Assembly: GCA_903851135.1 (NCBI GenBank)
Contig: CAINNK010000046.1
Span: 1 to 51,408 of the forward strand
DNA length: 51,408 nucleotides
Direction of reading: 5' to 3'
DNA from: an uncultured bacterium
GTDB lineage: Bacteria; Patescibacteriota; Minisyncoccia; Moranbacterales; GWC2-37-73
Numbering within the stretch: the stretch's first letter is position 1; each line of letters starts with the position of its first letter. Shown here piece by piece: positions 17,750 through 28,049 of the stretch. Under the pieces are notes generated by a model that saw nothing but the letters and a program-made list of their open reading frames with translations, searched no databases and was not told the origin of the DNA. The translations under genes and the position numbers were made by a program.

Positions 17750-19384
17750 TTATTTTTTAATAAGTTCTTCAATTGTGAATCGTCCATGTGACTTGATGTC
17801 TTGAGCCACATAAATTTCAGCAAATGATTTTGTGAGCTTACCTTTGTTTTTCGCATTACTGATTGAAAAAATCAGATCACTTGGACTCGGCTCCGTTTTT
17901 TTTGAGAAAGCTTTGAGCTGAACACTATGCTTACTGGTAAAATATTCAATTGATTTGAGATATTTGAAAAGATAAGTCTGTTTACCTTGCAAGAAAACAG
18001 TGCTACCAGGCTGAGCATGTTGAACAACATAGTTAGCCAGAAATTCAGCTTCCCCCAGCATTATTTCAGTTTCAGTTGAAGTGCTGATCTGTTTCTTGTT
18101 GGCGTGATCTGCAAAAGAAGTTTTGACCGCCAAAATATTGGTGCCTAAAATAATTACAACAATAATTCCAACCAAAGTCATGGCATATTTTGAATATTTT
18201 TCCCCCCATTGCAAAAGAGCTTCCAGCCAAAGACTCAAAAGTACAAATGGCACAAAAATCAAAGCCAAATAAAACCGCAACGAAATTTCCTTGGCTAAGG
18301 GAATCAACAAGATAAATCCAACCAAAGCATAGATGCCAGCTAGTTGCAGAAAAAGTTTTTTCTTTGGTTCAGTTGTTTTGCGAAGACTTTGAAGCCAAAG
18401 CCACACTCCACCAAAAGAAAAAACGAGACTCAAAAATGTTCCAAACACAAAAAAGGCTTTATTGAAAATTCCGTGCGTCTTGTTGTAAATGCTTTTCAGT
18501 AAACCTGCGCCGCATTGATCATCATTGCCAAGGCCAGAAATTATAAAAACATCTGCTTGCAGTTGGCATGCCACGTCATCAGCCAGATTGTTGAGCAATG
18601 AACTTCCCTTGGCAGTTTTCGTAGAAGCCCCACCAAAAAAAGCTTTGACATTCGCGCCATTGGTTTGAAATTCACTAACAATTTGGCCGGTGTTTAAAAA
18701 GGCAGCCAACAGAAAAACAATTGCAGCTTGTTTCCAAATGAGTGGATTTTTCCTACTCACCCAAACAAAAAAGATTACCGCCGTGATTGGCATGATAATC
18801 AAAAGCAAAGTGTGCAATTGCACGCCAACGCCAAGCGCCACGCCGCCGGCCAACGCGACCCAAAATTTTCTCACGGTTTTATTTTCACCCAAAACAAGCA
18901 AGGCATAAAGGAATAGCAAACAATAAAAAGGCGCTGAATTTGGATTCCAAGCAAACCGCGCATATTTGATGGCAAAAATACTCACGCTCAAAACGCCTGT
19001 CAAAACCAAGGCGATGTTTTCATTGAAAGCTCTTTTCAAAAACAAAAACAGCAGTGGAATCGCCAAAATAGAAGCCAGCAAATCAGGATACGCCATTTTG
19101 TCTGGCGCATCGCCGAAAATTTTGGCCGAGGTTATTTGTAAATAGTAAAAAGCACCGCCGAGTTTAAATTCAGTTCCGCCAGCTTTCGGTCCAAGCAATG
19201 GCAGACCGCTCTTGCCTTCGACAAAATCACTGACCACGCCAGCGTCGCGCGATTGATCAGCATTAAAACGCAGCCAGTCATGAAAATGATAGGTTCGCAG
19301 AAAAATGCCAAGCAAAATTATTCCCGTTAAAATCAAAACGTAATTAGGAATTCTTTTAATTTGTTCTTTTAAATATTTATACAT
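17750..19384 (-). CDS. GT-C/GT39-like membrane glycosyltransferase, paralog 1
   Basis: This 544-residue polytopic protein has about 11 helices. The first loop carries LRTYHFHDWLRFNADQSRDA, with the acidic residues expected for GT-C catalysis. It also has the family blocks FAWNPNSAPF and GVGVQLHTLL, repeated in four other proteins of this window. The C-terminal about 100 residues form an extracytoplasmic domain. GT39/ArnT-like enzymes take sugars from polyprenyl phosphate, which the GT2 at 4793 could supply. It ends 6 bp before the NAGPA-like gene and starts 3 bp after the stop of the next paralog. Confidence 0.78.
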   Translation of the reverse strand: MYKYLKEQIKRIPNYVLILTGIILLGIFLRTYHFHDWLRFNADQSRDAGVVSDFVEGKSGLPLLGPKAGGTEFKLGGAFYYLQITSAKIFGDAPDKMAYPDLLASILAIPLLFLFLKRAFNENIALVLTGVLSVSIFAIKYARFAWNPNSAPFYCLLFLYALLVLGENKTVRKFWVALAGGVALGVGVQLHTLLLIIMPITAVIFFVWVSRKNPLIWKQAAIVFLLAAFLNTGQIVSEFQTNGANVKAFFGGASTKTAKGSSLLNNLADDVACQLQADVFIISGLGNDDQCGAGLLKSIYNKTHGIFNKAFFVFGTFLSLVFSFGGVWLWLQSLRKTTEPKKKLFLQLAGIYALVGFILLIPLAKEISLRFYLALIFVPFVLLSLWLEALLQWGEKYSKYAMTLVGIIVVIILGTNILAVKTSFADHANKKQISTSTETEIMLGEAEFLANYVVQHAQPGSTVFLQGKQTYLFKYLKSIEYFTSKHSVQLKAFSKKTEPSPSDLIFSISNAKNKGKLTKSFAEIYVAQDIKSHGRFTIEELIKK

Positions 19385-19387
19385 ATT

Positions 19388-21007
19388 TTATTGAAGTTGA
19401 TATATGCCGATTTGTCCGACATCTAAATGATTTATAAATTTCATCCCGCCAATTTCCTGCTGCGAACTTTTTCCAAGACCAGAACCTACATAAAAAGCCG
19501 GCGTGCCAACAGGAACAACTTCAAGATTAACACCACGCTGCAAAGTCAAACCTTTTTTTGCTGTCAAATAAATCAAAGTTTTGTTATATGGCGAATAATA
19601 TCTTGTGCCCCCAAACAAATAGGCGGTTTTTTGGCCAACCGACTTGGAAACCATGAAATCCACCAAAGGCTGCGCCTCATCCAAAACAAGATATCCTGAA
19701 TCTGCGCGCATTTTGTTTTCCAGTGCCAACCCTTCATTATAAATAGAGAATAAATTAGTAAAAGCAAAGAAAATAAAAATTAAGATTACCCCCAAAAGAT
19801 ATTTTTGCGGATATTTATGCCTCAGGTATTTGACTATCAAACCAACCAAAACAAACGGCAAAAAGGTCGTGTGGATAAAATAGCGCATTGGAGCAAGATC
19901 AATAATTGGCAGCATCACTCCAAAAGAAACTGCGGCATACAAAAGAATAATGCCCGTGAAATATTTTCGTTTTTTGTCTGTTTCTTTCCAGGTTTGATAG
20001 CCAAGTAATCCATATCCCAAAGCTGAAAAAAGCAAGCTCAAAAAGATTCCCAGCAATGAAAACGGGCGGTTCGGCAATTGCAACTTGCTGCCCGATTTCA
20101 TGTTTCGTGCCTTCGAATAAAGGAAATCGCAATTTTCCTTGTTGCCCAAAGCAGCTGAAATTAACGTATTGGCTTGAGCATTGCAAGCGACATTCAATTG
20201 CAAATTTCGAAAAAATCTCTTACTGCCACCATTGTCTGATTTATCGTTAAAGGAGGCCAAAAAAACTTTCGAATTTGCATAATTAGTCTGCTGCTCGTGA
20301 ATGATTTGCCCAGTGTTTGCCACAACTGCAATCAAAAAAATCACCACCCACCGACTCCAAGTTCTCCAACTTTTTTTCATCAAAAAAACAAAAGTCACAC
20401 CCAAGACGCCCAACATAGTCAACAACAAAATTGCGTGCAATTGAGAACCAACTCCAAAAGCAATACCCAAGAAAAAAATCCATTTCCAAGCGGTTTTTTC
20501 CTTAGCAATTAAAAATTCCCAAAGCGACAACAAAAAAAGCATCACGAAAAACGGGATTGGATTTGGGTTCCAAGCAAAACGCGAATATTCGATCGTGTAA
20601 TAAGAAATACTATAAAGCCCGGCTAGCAACAAGGCTAAATTTTTACCAAAAAACCTTTTGAGAAAAAAATAAAGCAGTGGAATAGACAAAAGATTGAAAA
20701 AAAGATCCGGATATGCCAGTTTGTCAGGTCCAATCCCAAAAATTTTCACCGAAATTATTTGGAAATAATAATACATCGGACCCAACAGAAAACCGGTGTT
20801 TCCCATTGAAGAACCCAACAGTGGCCAAGGCGCATTATTTTTCACCACATCCTCAACCAAAAAAGCATCTCTCGCTTGGTCATTGCCAAAATGAAGCCAG
20901 TCATGAAATTTATAAACCCGAAAGAAAATTCCCAAGCCAAACAACAAAATTACTATCGACATTAAAAACTTCTTGGACTTCAAAAATTGCTGGATTTTTT
21001 CTTGCAT
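19388..21007 (-). CDS. GT-C/GT39-like membrane glycosyltransferase, paralog 2
   Basis: This 539-residue protein has the same architecture as the preceding entry: FRVYKFHDWLHFGNDQARDA in the first loop, FAWNPNPIPF, GVGSQLHAIL, and a C-terminal extracytoplasmic domain. Its start codon overlaps the stop codon of the upstream gene by one base (TAATG at 21007), so translation is probably coupled. Divergence from the neighbouring paralogs is greatest in the C-terminal domain, as expected if each has a different acceptor. Confidence 0.78.
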   Translation of the reverse strand: MQEKIQQFLKSKKFLMSIVILLFGLGIFFRVYKFHDWLHFGNDQARDAFLVEDVVKNNAPWPLLGSSMGNTGFLLGPMYYYFQIISVKIFGIGPDKLAYPDLFFNLLSIPLLYFFLKRFFGKNLALLLAGLYSISYYTIEYSRFAWNPNPIPFFVMLFLLSLWEFLIAKEKTAWKWIFFLGIAFGVGSQLHAILLLTMLGVLGVTFVFLMKKSWRTWSRWVVIFLIAVVANTGQIIHEQQTNYANSKVFLASFNDKSDNGGSKRFFRNLQLNVACNAQANTLISAALGNKENCDFLYSKARNMKSGSKLQLPNRPFSLLGIFLSLLFSALGYGLLGYQTWKETDKKRKYFTGIILLYAAVSFGVMLPIIDLAPMRYFIHTTFLPFVLVGLIVKYLRHKYPQKYLLGVILIFIFFAFTNLFSIYNEGLALENKMRADSGYLVLDEAQPLVDFMVSKSVGQKTAYLFGGTRYYSPYNKTLIYLTAKKGLTLQRGVNLEVVPVGTPAFYVGSGLGKSSQQEIGGMKFINHLDVGQIGIYQLQ

Positions 21008-22644
21008 TATTTTTTAATTAAAGTGTAAATTATGATATTACTAAATTTCTGATAACCCAAAACCAAATCACTATTCAAAGTCTTGCCTATTTCAGTTGGT
21101 TTTGCTTTGCTGCCATCAATGAAAAAGAATTTGGTGCCGCTAGCAAAAGGTTGCTTGTTGCCAGGACGAACCATTGTCGCGCCTGATTGTTGAGCCAGAT
21201 AATCAAACGGCTTGAGAAATCTCTTCAAATAAAATGTTTGCCCGTCAATATAGACCAGCTTTTGCTGATCAGCATTAGCCATTAAATAAGCCAGCATGTT
21301 TTGGGTTTCACCTAGAATACTGTTATTAACATCACTAGCGCGTTGTTCCAAATAAGGCCTTGCTAGTGCCAACAGCATCCAGACATTTGCAACCAAAAAG
21401 AAAATCGCCAACCCAAGAAAAATGTTTTTTTCAGCTTGCTTTTTTTTCTCAAACAGAAAATTGAGCCACAAACCCAGCAGGACAAAAGGGACAAAAAACA
21501 AAATGCTGAAATAGCGCACTTCAATTTGAGAAGCCACTGGTAATAGTACAGCCCAAGAAACCAGGCTGTAAAAGACAAACAACCCCAAAAAATTGCGTTT
21601 TTGCTCATCTTTTTCTTTTCGAAGATAACGCCAGAGCAACGCATACCCACCAAACGAAAAAATGAGCGTGACAATCATTTCCAAAATAAACAGACCGCCA
21701 TTGACTTTGGGTCCGGCTGGAACCAATTTATTGCTCTTGAAACTCTTGGCCACATTGAAAATTGCCCCACACTTCTCCATATCAATCGGCGAAAAAACAA
21801 TATTAATGTTGGCTTGTGCTTGGCAAGAAGCAACCAACGAAACATTGCGTAGCAAAGCACTGCCGCCCACATTCGACTCACTACTCGCCCCTTTGAACAA
21901 TTGCCCAACATTTGCACCACCACTTTTAAATTCATAGGCAAGCTGTCCGTAATTTGCAAGCAGAAAGAAAAATACCACCAAAAAAAAACTTTTCCAACTC
22001 AAATTTTTCTTGGCAATCAAATATCCGCAAACTCCCAAGGCCACTACCGGCATAATCAAAAAAAGCAGCGCGTGCAATTGGATCCCAACGCCCATCCCAA
22101 TCCCAACCAAACTGGCCCAAAAATATTTCTTGTTGTTTTCCTTTTCCAACAAACCCAATAAGCCCAACAAAAAAATCAGCGCAAAAAACGGAATCGAATT
22201 TGGATTAGAAGCAAAGCGAGAAATTTTAATCGCAAAATAGGAAACGCTCAGCAGCGCGCTCAAGAAAAGCGCCATTCTCGTCGAAAAATATTTTCGCAAG
22301 AAAACAAACAACAGCGGAATAGCTAAAATAGAAAAAAACAAGTCAAAATAGGCGATTTTATCAGGTGAATTTCCAAAAAGTAGCGCCGCGACATATTCAC
22401 CTTGATAATAAAACGGTCCGAGATAAAATTGAGTGTTGCCAGCTTGCGGCCCAAGTGCTGGCAAAGCAGCTTTCCCCTCAATGGCAGCTCCAATCAAAGT
22501 CGCATCTCGAGCTTCATCCGGACTAAACTGCAACCAATCGCGAAAATGATAGGTGCGCAAAAAAATACCCACCACAATAATAGCCAACAAAATCCAAAAA
22601 TATTTTGGCACCGCTTTGAAATAATTTTTCATTTGATTTTTCAT
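21007..22644 (-). CDS. GT-C/GT39-like membrane glycosyltransferase, paralog 3
   Basis: This 545-residue protein has the first-loop motif LRTYHFRDWLQFSPDEARDA, where DQ of its paralogs is replaced by DE. FASNPNSIPF and GVGIQLHALL are also present. It is the first gene of a run of four overlapping or nearly touching minus-strand genes (22644 to 16490). Upstream lies the A2/B1 repeat composite, where a promoter for the run should be sought; none was obvious to me. Confidence 0.78.
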   Translation of the reverse strand: MKNQMKNYFKAVPKYFWILLAIIVVGIFLRTYHFRDWLQFSPDEARDATLIGAAIEGKAALPALGPQAGNTQFYLGPFYYQGEYVAALLFGNSPDKIAYFDLFFSILAIPLLFVFLRKYFSTRMALFLSALLSVSYFAIKISRFASNPNSIPFFALIFLLGLLGLLEKENNKKYFWASLVGIGMGVGIQLHALLFLIMPVVALGVCGYLIAKKNLSWKSFFLVVFFFLLANYGQLAYEFKSGGANVGQLFKGASSESNVGGSALLRNVSLVASCQAQANINIVFSPIDMEKCGAIFNVAKSFKSNKLVPAGPKVNGGLFILEMIVTLIFSFGGYALLWRYLRKEKDEQKRNFLGLFVFYSLVSWAVLLPVASQIEVRYFSILFFVPFVLLGLWLNFLFEKKKQAEKNIFLGLAIFFLVANVWMLLALARPYLEQRASDVNNSILGETQNMLAYLMANADQQKLVYIDGQTFYLKRFLKPFDYLAQQSGATMVRPGNKQPFASGTKFFFIDGSKAKPTEIGKTLNSDLVLGYQKFSNIIIYTLIKK

Positions 22645-22674
22645 ACAATATAATAAACGAGGCTACATCAACTT

Positions 22675-22735
22675 AAAATTTTACAAACTTATTTCCTTTT
22701 TGGGCCATATGAGCGACAACGATAAGGTATTGACA
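22675..22735. repeat. A-family element, half copy A2
   Basis: AAAATTTTACAAACTTATTTCCTTTTTGG followed by CCATATGAGCGAC matches the left half of A1 (10762-10810). The right half is missing and a B-family element starts at 22736, as if B had inserted into or replaced part of A. Confidence 0.7.
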
Positions 22736-22871
22736 TTAGGACTTACGCGCTTGATCGAAAAATTACTTACAACCAGTTTTTTAGCAAGAGAGACTTGAAG
22801 TAGACCAGGGGAGATTTTCTTAGCAAAGAAATTACGCTCTAGGAATTTGAGAGCAAGCGCGTAAGTCCTAA
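22736..22871. repeat. B-family structured element, copy B1 (136 bp)
   Basis: The ends TTAGGACTTACGCGCTTG (22736-22753) and CAAGCGCGTAAGTCCTAA (22854-22871) are perfect 18-bp inverted repeats. Inside are CAAG-AGAGA-CTTG, TTTCTT-AGCA-AAGAAA and GCTCT...AGAGC hairpins and the conserved string GAAGTAGACCAGGGG. Copies occur at 29359-29499 and 36740-36877. Confidence 0.85.
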
Positions 22872-22891
22872 ATAATTTAAATTAAACCACT

Positions 22892-25051
22892 TTACAACGG
22901 CGTAACTTTGATGCTCGAAACCAACGCGCCTTGACGCAATTTCTTAGTATTGACCATTTCAACCGCTTTTCCTTGAGCGTCAGTAACTACAAAATTGACC
23001 GCATTTTCACCAGGCACAAGCACAGTTTCAAAAATATATGTCTTCGAAACATCCGCCAATTTTTCCATCAACCCACTGTGTCCATTGCTTGCAGCCGCAA
23101 GCTGCAATTGCAAGCCGCTGTTTTTCGCAGCCACTGTCACTCTCACCTTTTGATTTATTTTGGAAACATTCACAATCCTAAGCTTTGCGCCATTACCCAT
23201 AACTCGCGAAAGCAAACCATCACTTTCATTGACAAACGATTTTGAAAATTGCTCGCCACTGCCAAAATCAACGTAGAAACTTTTTTGCTCGACCTGACGC
23301 ACTTCATAGGCAATCAAATATTCATCTTCGAAACGATTGGTATATGCAATGTGTGCTTTGATGAAATTTTCTGCTAATTTCACAACTTCCGGCTTGGCGT
23401 ATTTTTTGCTGATAGTTATATATCTCACGTTGTAAAAACTAAGCACTTCATTCGATTTACTGAAATCAAAACTATCAATAATGTCCAACATGTCTTTCTG
23501 ATCTGGGTCATTGCCCTTAGGAATCGTATACAAAAGCTGTTTAACAACCGGGGTTCCCTGTTGCATGTCAAACTGTCCGCTGATTTTGCGCGCCAACGGC
23601 ATACCATTAAGCACCGGCTTTTTTGCCACCGTGTTCAAGAAAAGATCATAACTGGCAAATTCATAACTTGTGCTGCCGGGAATTTCAATCAAAGTATACT
23701 GCTGATTGTCTTGAGCCAGCTTGTCATAAAAAGATGAATAACCTACCAACATAGTAGGAATTGGCGCTACCCAAAACTCAAGCAAAATAACTGCCGCAAA
23801 AATACTCGTCAGTAGCATCTGTTTGTGCGCATTTTTTTTCAGCAGCCAGGTAAAAGCAAAAGCAAGCAGCACAGAAATTCCCATGATCGCAAAAACAAAC
23901 AATCGACCGGTCGTCCGGATATTTTCATAAAAGGGCAAAAACTTATAAATCAAAAAATATGGCAGATAAATGTCATGCTTGCCAATTGAAAAAGAATTGC
24001 CGAGTGAAAAAAGATAAAACAACAAAGTTGACGAACCCCAAAAAATAAGGTTACGACGATAGCTCTTATCCTCCAGCTCAGTCACCTTCTTTTTCAAAAT
24101 TGCGTTTGCAAAATACACCAACATTGCCAACACCGAAAATCCAACGAAATATGAACCACGATCGGTTCCGCCTAGCATAATTTTTTGCAAAAACTCGCTA
24201 GCCCCTGGCCACAAGGCGTGAAAAATCGGCGGAGCCAAGGGATCAAGCGCCAACATAGCATATTTGTTTGCAGCATTGGCTCCGGCATCCAAAAAGTTGT
24301 TGTCCGAAGTTGCCACTTTCAACATCGCTCCAAACATAACAAAAGCCACAATTGCCAGCAGCCCTAACAGGCAGGAAACATAAATCCAAAACTTTTTGTT
24401 TTTCAGAATACTTTTGTTCACTGAGATTTTGTAAACCGCCACTGCAACCACAAACAACAAACTGAAAGCCAGCATTTGATGTTCATTCATGGCAATCAAA
24501 AAAGCCGCACCCGAAAAAGCCAGAAAATATTTAAACCTAAACTCTTCAAAAAACTTAAACAAAAACAGCGCCAAAAAAGGCAGCCATTCCTGATGCATCG
24601 TTCCCAAATTCACAACCGTGGCTTGATAAAAATGAAAAGGCGAAAAAGCAAAAATAATTCCCGCCAAGAAGGCCGCATATTTGTCTTTGACAAAATATAA
24701 AGCCAGCAAATATGCCCCAAAGCCGCTCAAAACAAAACTCAACAAAAACAAGACATTATAGGCGACATATTTGTTGACGAACAAGTTCAAAAAAACATAC
24801 GGGAGATAAACATCAAGGTGCTTGACGAGAAAAATCGCTTTACCAGAAAAGTTTAAAGCGGAAACACTAGCAACTCGACTATCAATGTTTGCGATAGCTT
24901 GGAAAGTGTCACCTCTGCCCTGCGGAAGTTGGCTTCCGATTCTGCTAATGAGCGGAAAAGTGAAAACAATTGCAATCAACGCATACAAAACCACTGCAAT
25001 GATTGTAGGATGTTTTTCACAAAAATTTTTTATTTTTTGTTTGAGGTTCAT
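22892..25051 (-). CDS. large GT-C-like membrane protein (YfhO-like topology)
   Basis: This 719-residue protein has about 11-13 helices in its first 430 residues and then a long extracytoplasmic domain rich in beta-strand-like sequence. GRGDTFQAI near residue 45 lies in the first loop, where GT-C enzymes carry acidic residues. FAFSPFHFYQATVVN and MNEHQMLAFSLLF are typical of uncharacterised YfhO/GT-C-like membrane proteins. It differs from the five paralogs around it. Its start overlaps the stop of the upstream gene by four bases (ATGA at 25048-25051), so the two are probably translationally coupled. Confidence 0.65.
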   Translation of the reverse strand: MNLKQKIKNFCEKHPTIIAVVLYALIAIVFTFPLISRIGSQLPQGRGDTFQAIANIDSRVASVSALNFSGKAIFLVKHLDVYLPYVFLNLFVNKYVAYNVLFLLSFVLSGFGAYLLALYFVKDKYAAFLAGIIFAFSPFHFYQATVVNLGTMHQEWLPFLALFLFKFFEEFRFKYFLAFSGAAFLIAMNEHQMLAFSLLFVVAVAVYKISVNKSILKNKKFWIYVSCLLGLLAIVAFVMFGAMLKVATSDNNFLDAGANAANKYAMLALDPLAPPIFHALWPGASEFLQKIMLGGTDRGSYFVGFSVLAMLVYFANAILKKKVTELEDKSYRRNLIFWGSSTLLFYLFSLGNSFSIGKHDIYLPYFLIYKFLPFYENIRTTGRLFVFAIMGISVLLAFAFTWLLKKNAHKQMLLTSIFAAVILLEFWVAPIPTMLVGYSSFYDKLAQDNQQYTLIEIPGSTSYEFASYDLFLNTVAKKPVLNGMPLARKISGQFDMQQGTPVVKQLLYTIPKGNDPDQKDMLDIIDSFDFSKSNEVLSFYNVRYITISKKYAKPEVVKLAENFIKAHIAYTNRFEDEYLIAYEVRQVEQKSFYVDFGSGEQFSKSFVNESDGLLSRVMGNGAKLRIVNVSKINQKVRVTVAAKNSGLQLQLAAASNGHSGLMEKLADVSKTYIFETVLVPGENAVNFVVTDAQGKAVEMVNTKKLRQGALVSSIKVTPL

Positions 25052-26802
25052 TGTTTATTGCTAGTATGAAAAGTAAAAACGTCTTTCCAAAAAACCCGGT
25101 CTTCTCCTCCGCCTGATTTTTTTAATTTAAACGAGCTTGAAACAACCCGCTTTGGAAAATTGATTTCATAGACAGTTATTTGGCCGAATTTTTGAGAAGT
25201 CACAATTTCAATGTCATTTCCAAATTTTTTAGTTACTGGATCTAGTCCATTCTTGGTTGGCGTAACAGCAAAAAATTGGGCATTGGGATCACCATTTAAT
25301 TTCAAAGTGGCAAAATTCAATTTCTTGTCCCGTTTGTTGGTCAGCAAAAATTCCAACGGGCGCACGTGTTCCGGTTTGACATAATAATACAAAGTTGAGC
25401 CAACTTGATGACGAGCATACATCCAATCCGTGACTCCTTGCAATTGACCCAATGTCACGCCATCCTTGGCTTTCAAAATCAGCGTACGCTTGACAATAAA
25501 CGCACTTTTCTGCGACTTGGCTTGCTCTTTAAACCAAGCATAAGTTCCATGCGTATTCCAAGCAATGATTCCGGCAGTTAGCAGCAAGGCAATCGCAATA
25601 GCCCATTGCTTGTTGATTTTTTCTTCCAGATATTCAAACAACAAACCCAAACAAATAAAAGGCAGTGCAAAAACCACGATGAAAAAACGCGGACGCAATT
25701 GAAAAGAAACCGGCACCGTCAAAATCGTAAAGACCGCCACCCAAGCGATCAATAAGATCAAAAAATCTCGCTGCGCAATGCTGATTTTCTTTTCACGCAA
25801 TTTTCGGAACGTTAGGATTGCCCCAAAAAGCAAAATCAAACCGGTCACAGAAATTGCCGGCAGTTCATTTTTCAGGCTGGAGCCATAGCACTGCGAAGTG
25901 GTGACCAAGCAATAATATTTGAGATTCTCCGTCACAGTTTTTGAAATTTTTGCTGTCAAAGGTTTATTAGCTGGTTTTGAGCCAATTGCTTCAAAGAAAT
26001 TTCTGGTATTTTGACCATTTTTTCTGACCTCACTGATGAAAACCGGCGTATAGAAAATTGCAAAAACCAAAACTCCGATTCCAACATAGGTCGCAATTTT
26101 TTTGAGTGCTTCTTTTTTCAAACTGGCCAACAAACGCTCCTTTTTCCACAATTGAAAATGAAAAACAATCAACAAACCGGAAATACCCACCAAACTGAAG
26201 AAACCAAAAAAATGCAGCTGACTGCCAATCGTCATCCCGATTGCCCAAACGGCCAACCACCACCTTTTGCGTTTTTCACTGGTTTCATTTAAAAATTTCA
26301 ACAGCCCATAAAAACTAAGTAGCAAAAAAAACTGCAAAGAATTCGGATTCCAGGCAAACCGCGAATATTGAATGATAATGAAGGAAAAAGCATACATAGC
26401 CGTGATCAGCAGCGAATTTCGCTTGGAAAAATAAAGTCGCAGCAAAAGATACAGCAATGGGATAGCCAAGATTGAAAAAAACAAATCCGGATAAGCATAA
26501 ACATAGGGCTGGGTCGAATGAAAAATCACCCCGGCGGCATATTGAAAATAATAAAAAATCGGTCCCAGCCGCAAAAAGCCATGTTTGAGTTTCACTGCTC
26601 CAGCTCTGGCACCTAATAGAGGCAAATTTTGCGGACCATTTTCAACTGCGTTACTGATCAAGAGCGCGTCCCGAGATTGGTCCATTTTGAAATATAGCCA
26701 GTTGTCAAATTCATACGTCCGCACAAAAATAGCCACCACCAAAATGACCAACAGCGTCAGCCACACATAATTTTTCGCCAAATAGTTTTTCAATTTTTGC
26801 AT
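25048..26802 (-). CDS. GT-C/GT39-like membrane glycosyltransferase, paralog 4
   Basis: This 584-residue protein has the first-loop motif VRTYEFDNWLYFKMDQSRDA, plus FAWNPNSLQF and TIGSQLHFFGFF, clearly in the same family as the three proteins between 17750 and 22644. The C-terminal domain ends with a Lys/Ser-rich tail. It is the first gene of a coupled pair with the 719-residue protein. Confidence 0.78.
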   Translation of the reverse strand: MQKLKNYLAKNYVWLTLLVILVVAIFVRTYEFDNWLYFKMDQSRDALLISNAVENGPQNLPLLGARAGAVKLKHGFLRLGPIFYYFQYAAGVIFHSTQPYVYAYPDLFFSILAIPLLYLLLRLYFSKRNSLLITAMYAFSFIIIQYSRFAWNPNSLQFFLLLSFYGLLKFLNETSEKRKRWWLAVWAIGMTIGSQLHFFGFFSLVGISGLLIVFHFQLWKKERLLASLKKEALKKIATYVGIGVLVFAIFYTPVFISEVRKNGQNTRNFFEAIGSKPANKPLTAKISKTVTENLKYYCLVTTSQCYGSSLKNELPAISVTGLILLFGAILTFRKLREKKISIAQRDFLILLIAWVAVFTILTVPVSFQLRPRFFIVVFALPFICLGLLFEYLEEKINKQWAIAIALLLTAGIIAWNTHGTYAWFKEQAKSQKSAFIVKRTLILKAKDGVTLGQLQGVTDWMYARHQVGSTLYYYVKPEHVRPLEFLLTNKRDKKLNFATLKLNGDPNAQFFAVTPTKNGLDPVTKKFGNDIEIVTSQKFGQITVYEINFPKRVVSSSFKLKKSGGGEDRVFWKDVFTFHTSNKQ

Positions 26803-26857
26803 ATTTTAAAATTATTATTATCTAGCAAATTCAGTGTAAGAAAGAATTTTTTCTTTT

Positions 26858-27757
26858 TTACTTTGCAAACAAATACTCCACTTGATCACTTTTCAAATCA
26901 ATGACTCCATATGAGCCCGCATAACCTTCTCGAGTCAAAGCTGCCTGACCATAATAAGCTATCCCATCATATTGTTTCTGCCAAGGAACATGCCAATGAC
27001 CGGATAACACCATTTTCACGTTGCCACTCTCATGCAGAACCTTTTCAAACTCAACATAGGAAGCCAAAATGTTTCCCATATTGGTGAAATTCCCGCTTTG
27101 CAAAACATGATTGGAATTAAGCGCATCTCCTCCGTCAAAAATTGGGATATGCATCGCCACAATCACTTGTTTGTCTGTTTTTAAAACGCCCCTAAGCCAA
27201 GCAAGCTGTTCTGAATCAATGAATCCTTGATAACCACCCCCGACTTCAACATCATCAATTGCCACAATCCTAGTTTTGCCATAATCGACATAATAATATC
27301 TGGCTTTTTTGCCATCCAACACATTCATCACCTTATCATTATCATGATTTCCTCTCACCCAAATCACATGCATGCTTTTTTCTTGAGCGATTTTTGAAAG
27401 CTCCCGAGCATAATTGTCATCACCGGAATTTGTGTTATCCCCGGTGGCAACAACCGTGTCGATTCCTTTACTACGCAAATCATCAAAAACTTTTGGCAAA
27501 TAATCTTGATATTGACGCGGATATATCGTGCCACTGTCGACGGTTCTGCGCTTGAAACGATCAGCGTGAATGTCGCTCACCCAACCGATCTTTGCATTTT
27601 TCTGAGCAAAATCGGGATTTTTCAAAACGGTTCGCTGAAAAAAATTTCTTCCCGCAATCACCAAAGATGAGTCCCTTGGCCCGCCAAGTTCCAAGCTCGT
27701 CTTCCCCGCGATGTGATAAACCCTGACAAAAAACACCCAAAACAACAACACACTCAA
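26858..27757 (-). CDS. membrane-anchored calcineurin-like metallophosphoesterase
   Basis: The metal-binding motifs are in order: SDIHADRF (D-x-H), VATGDNTNSGDD (GD), VRGNHDND (GNHD), AMHIPIF (H) and LSGHWHVPW (GHxH). The protein therefore has the full calcineurin-like fold, about 300 residues, acting on phosphoesters outside the cytoplasm if the N-terminal helix anchors it. The start is uncertain. TTG 27757 begins inside the hydrophobic helix, yet the frame stays open upstream to 27854. That upstream part encodes a basic stretch and KWIAAFFVLSVLLFWVFF, but contains no ATG, GTG or TTG before the stop. A rare start (ATT/ATA/ATC) or a lost start codon is possible. Confidence 0.85.
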   Translation of the reverse strand: MSVLLFWVFFVRVYHIAGKTSLELGGPRDSSLVIAGRNFFQRTVLKNPDFAQKNAKIGWVSDIHADRFKRRTVDSGTIYPRQYQDYLPKVFDDLRSKGIDTVVATGDNTNSGDDNYARELSKIAQEKSMHVIWVRGNHDNDKVMNVLDGKKARYYYVDYGKTRIVAIDDVEVGGGYQGFIDSEQLAWLRGVLKTDKQVIVAMHIPIFDGGDALNSNHVLQSGNFTNMGNILASYVEFEKVLHESGNVKMVLSGHWHVPWQKQYDGIAYYGQAALTREGYAGSYGVIDLKSDQVEYLFAK

Positions 27758-28049
27758 AACAAAAAAAGCAGCAATCCATTTCCAGGTTTTTCGCTTTATC
27801 TTGGATAATTTTAGCTTTATATACTGATAGATATGATTGTTGAAATAAGTTTGTTAGCTACCACTATTATAGCTCAAAACAGCCACTTTGCACAAGACAG
27901 CTGCCTTCCAAAAAATCCCACCACTGGGGACTTTTGCGTCAAAATAAGTATAGCATTTTATCCATCATAATCAACATCAAAAACTCAAATTAAAAGTATT
28001 CCCACTAAGCCACAAAACACACATCATCTCTCCTCAAGAAAGTGACAAA
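27758..28049. other. intergenic, nothing clear
   Basis: About 290 bp. The first 97 bp may be the N-terminal extension of the metallophosphoesterase. The rest shows no hairpin, promoter or open frame that I can support. Confidence 0.4.
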
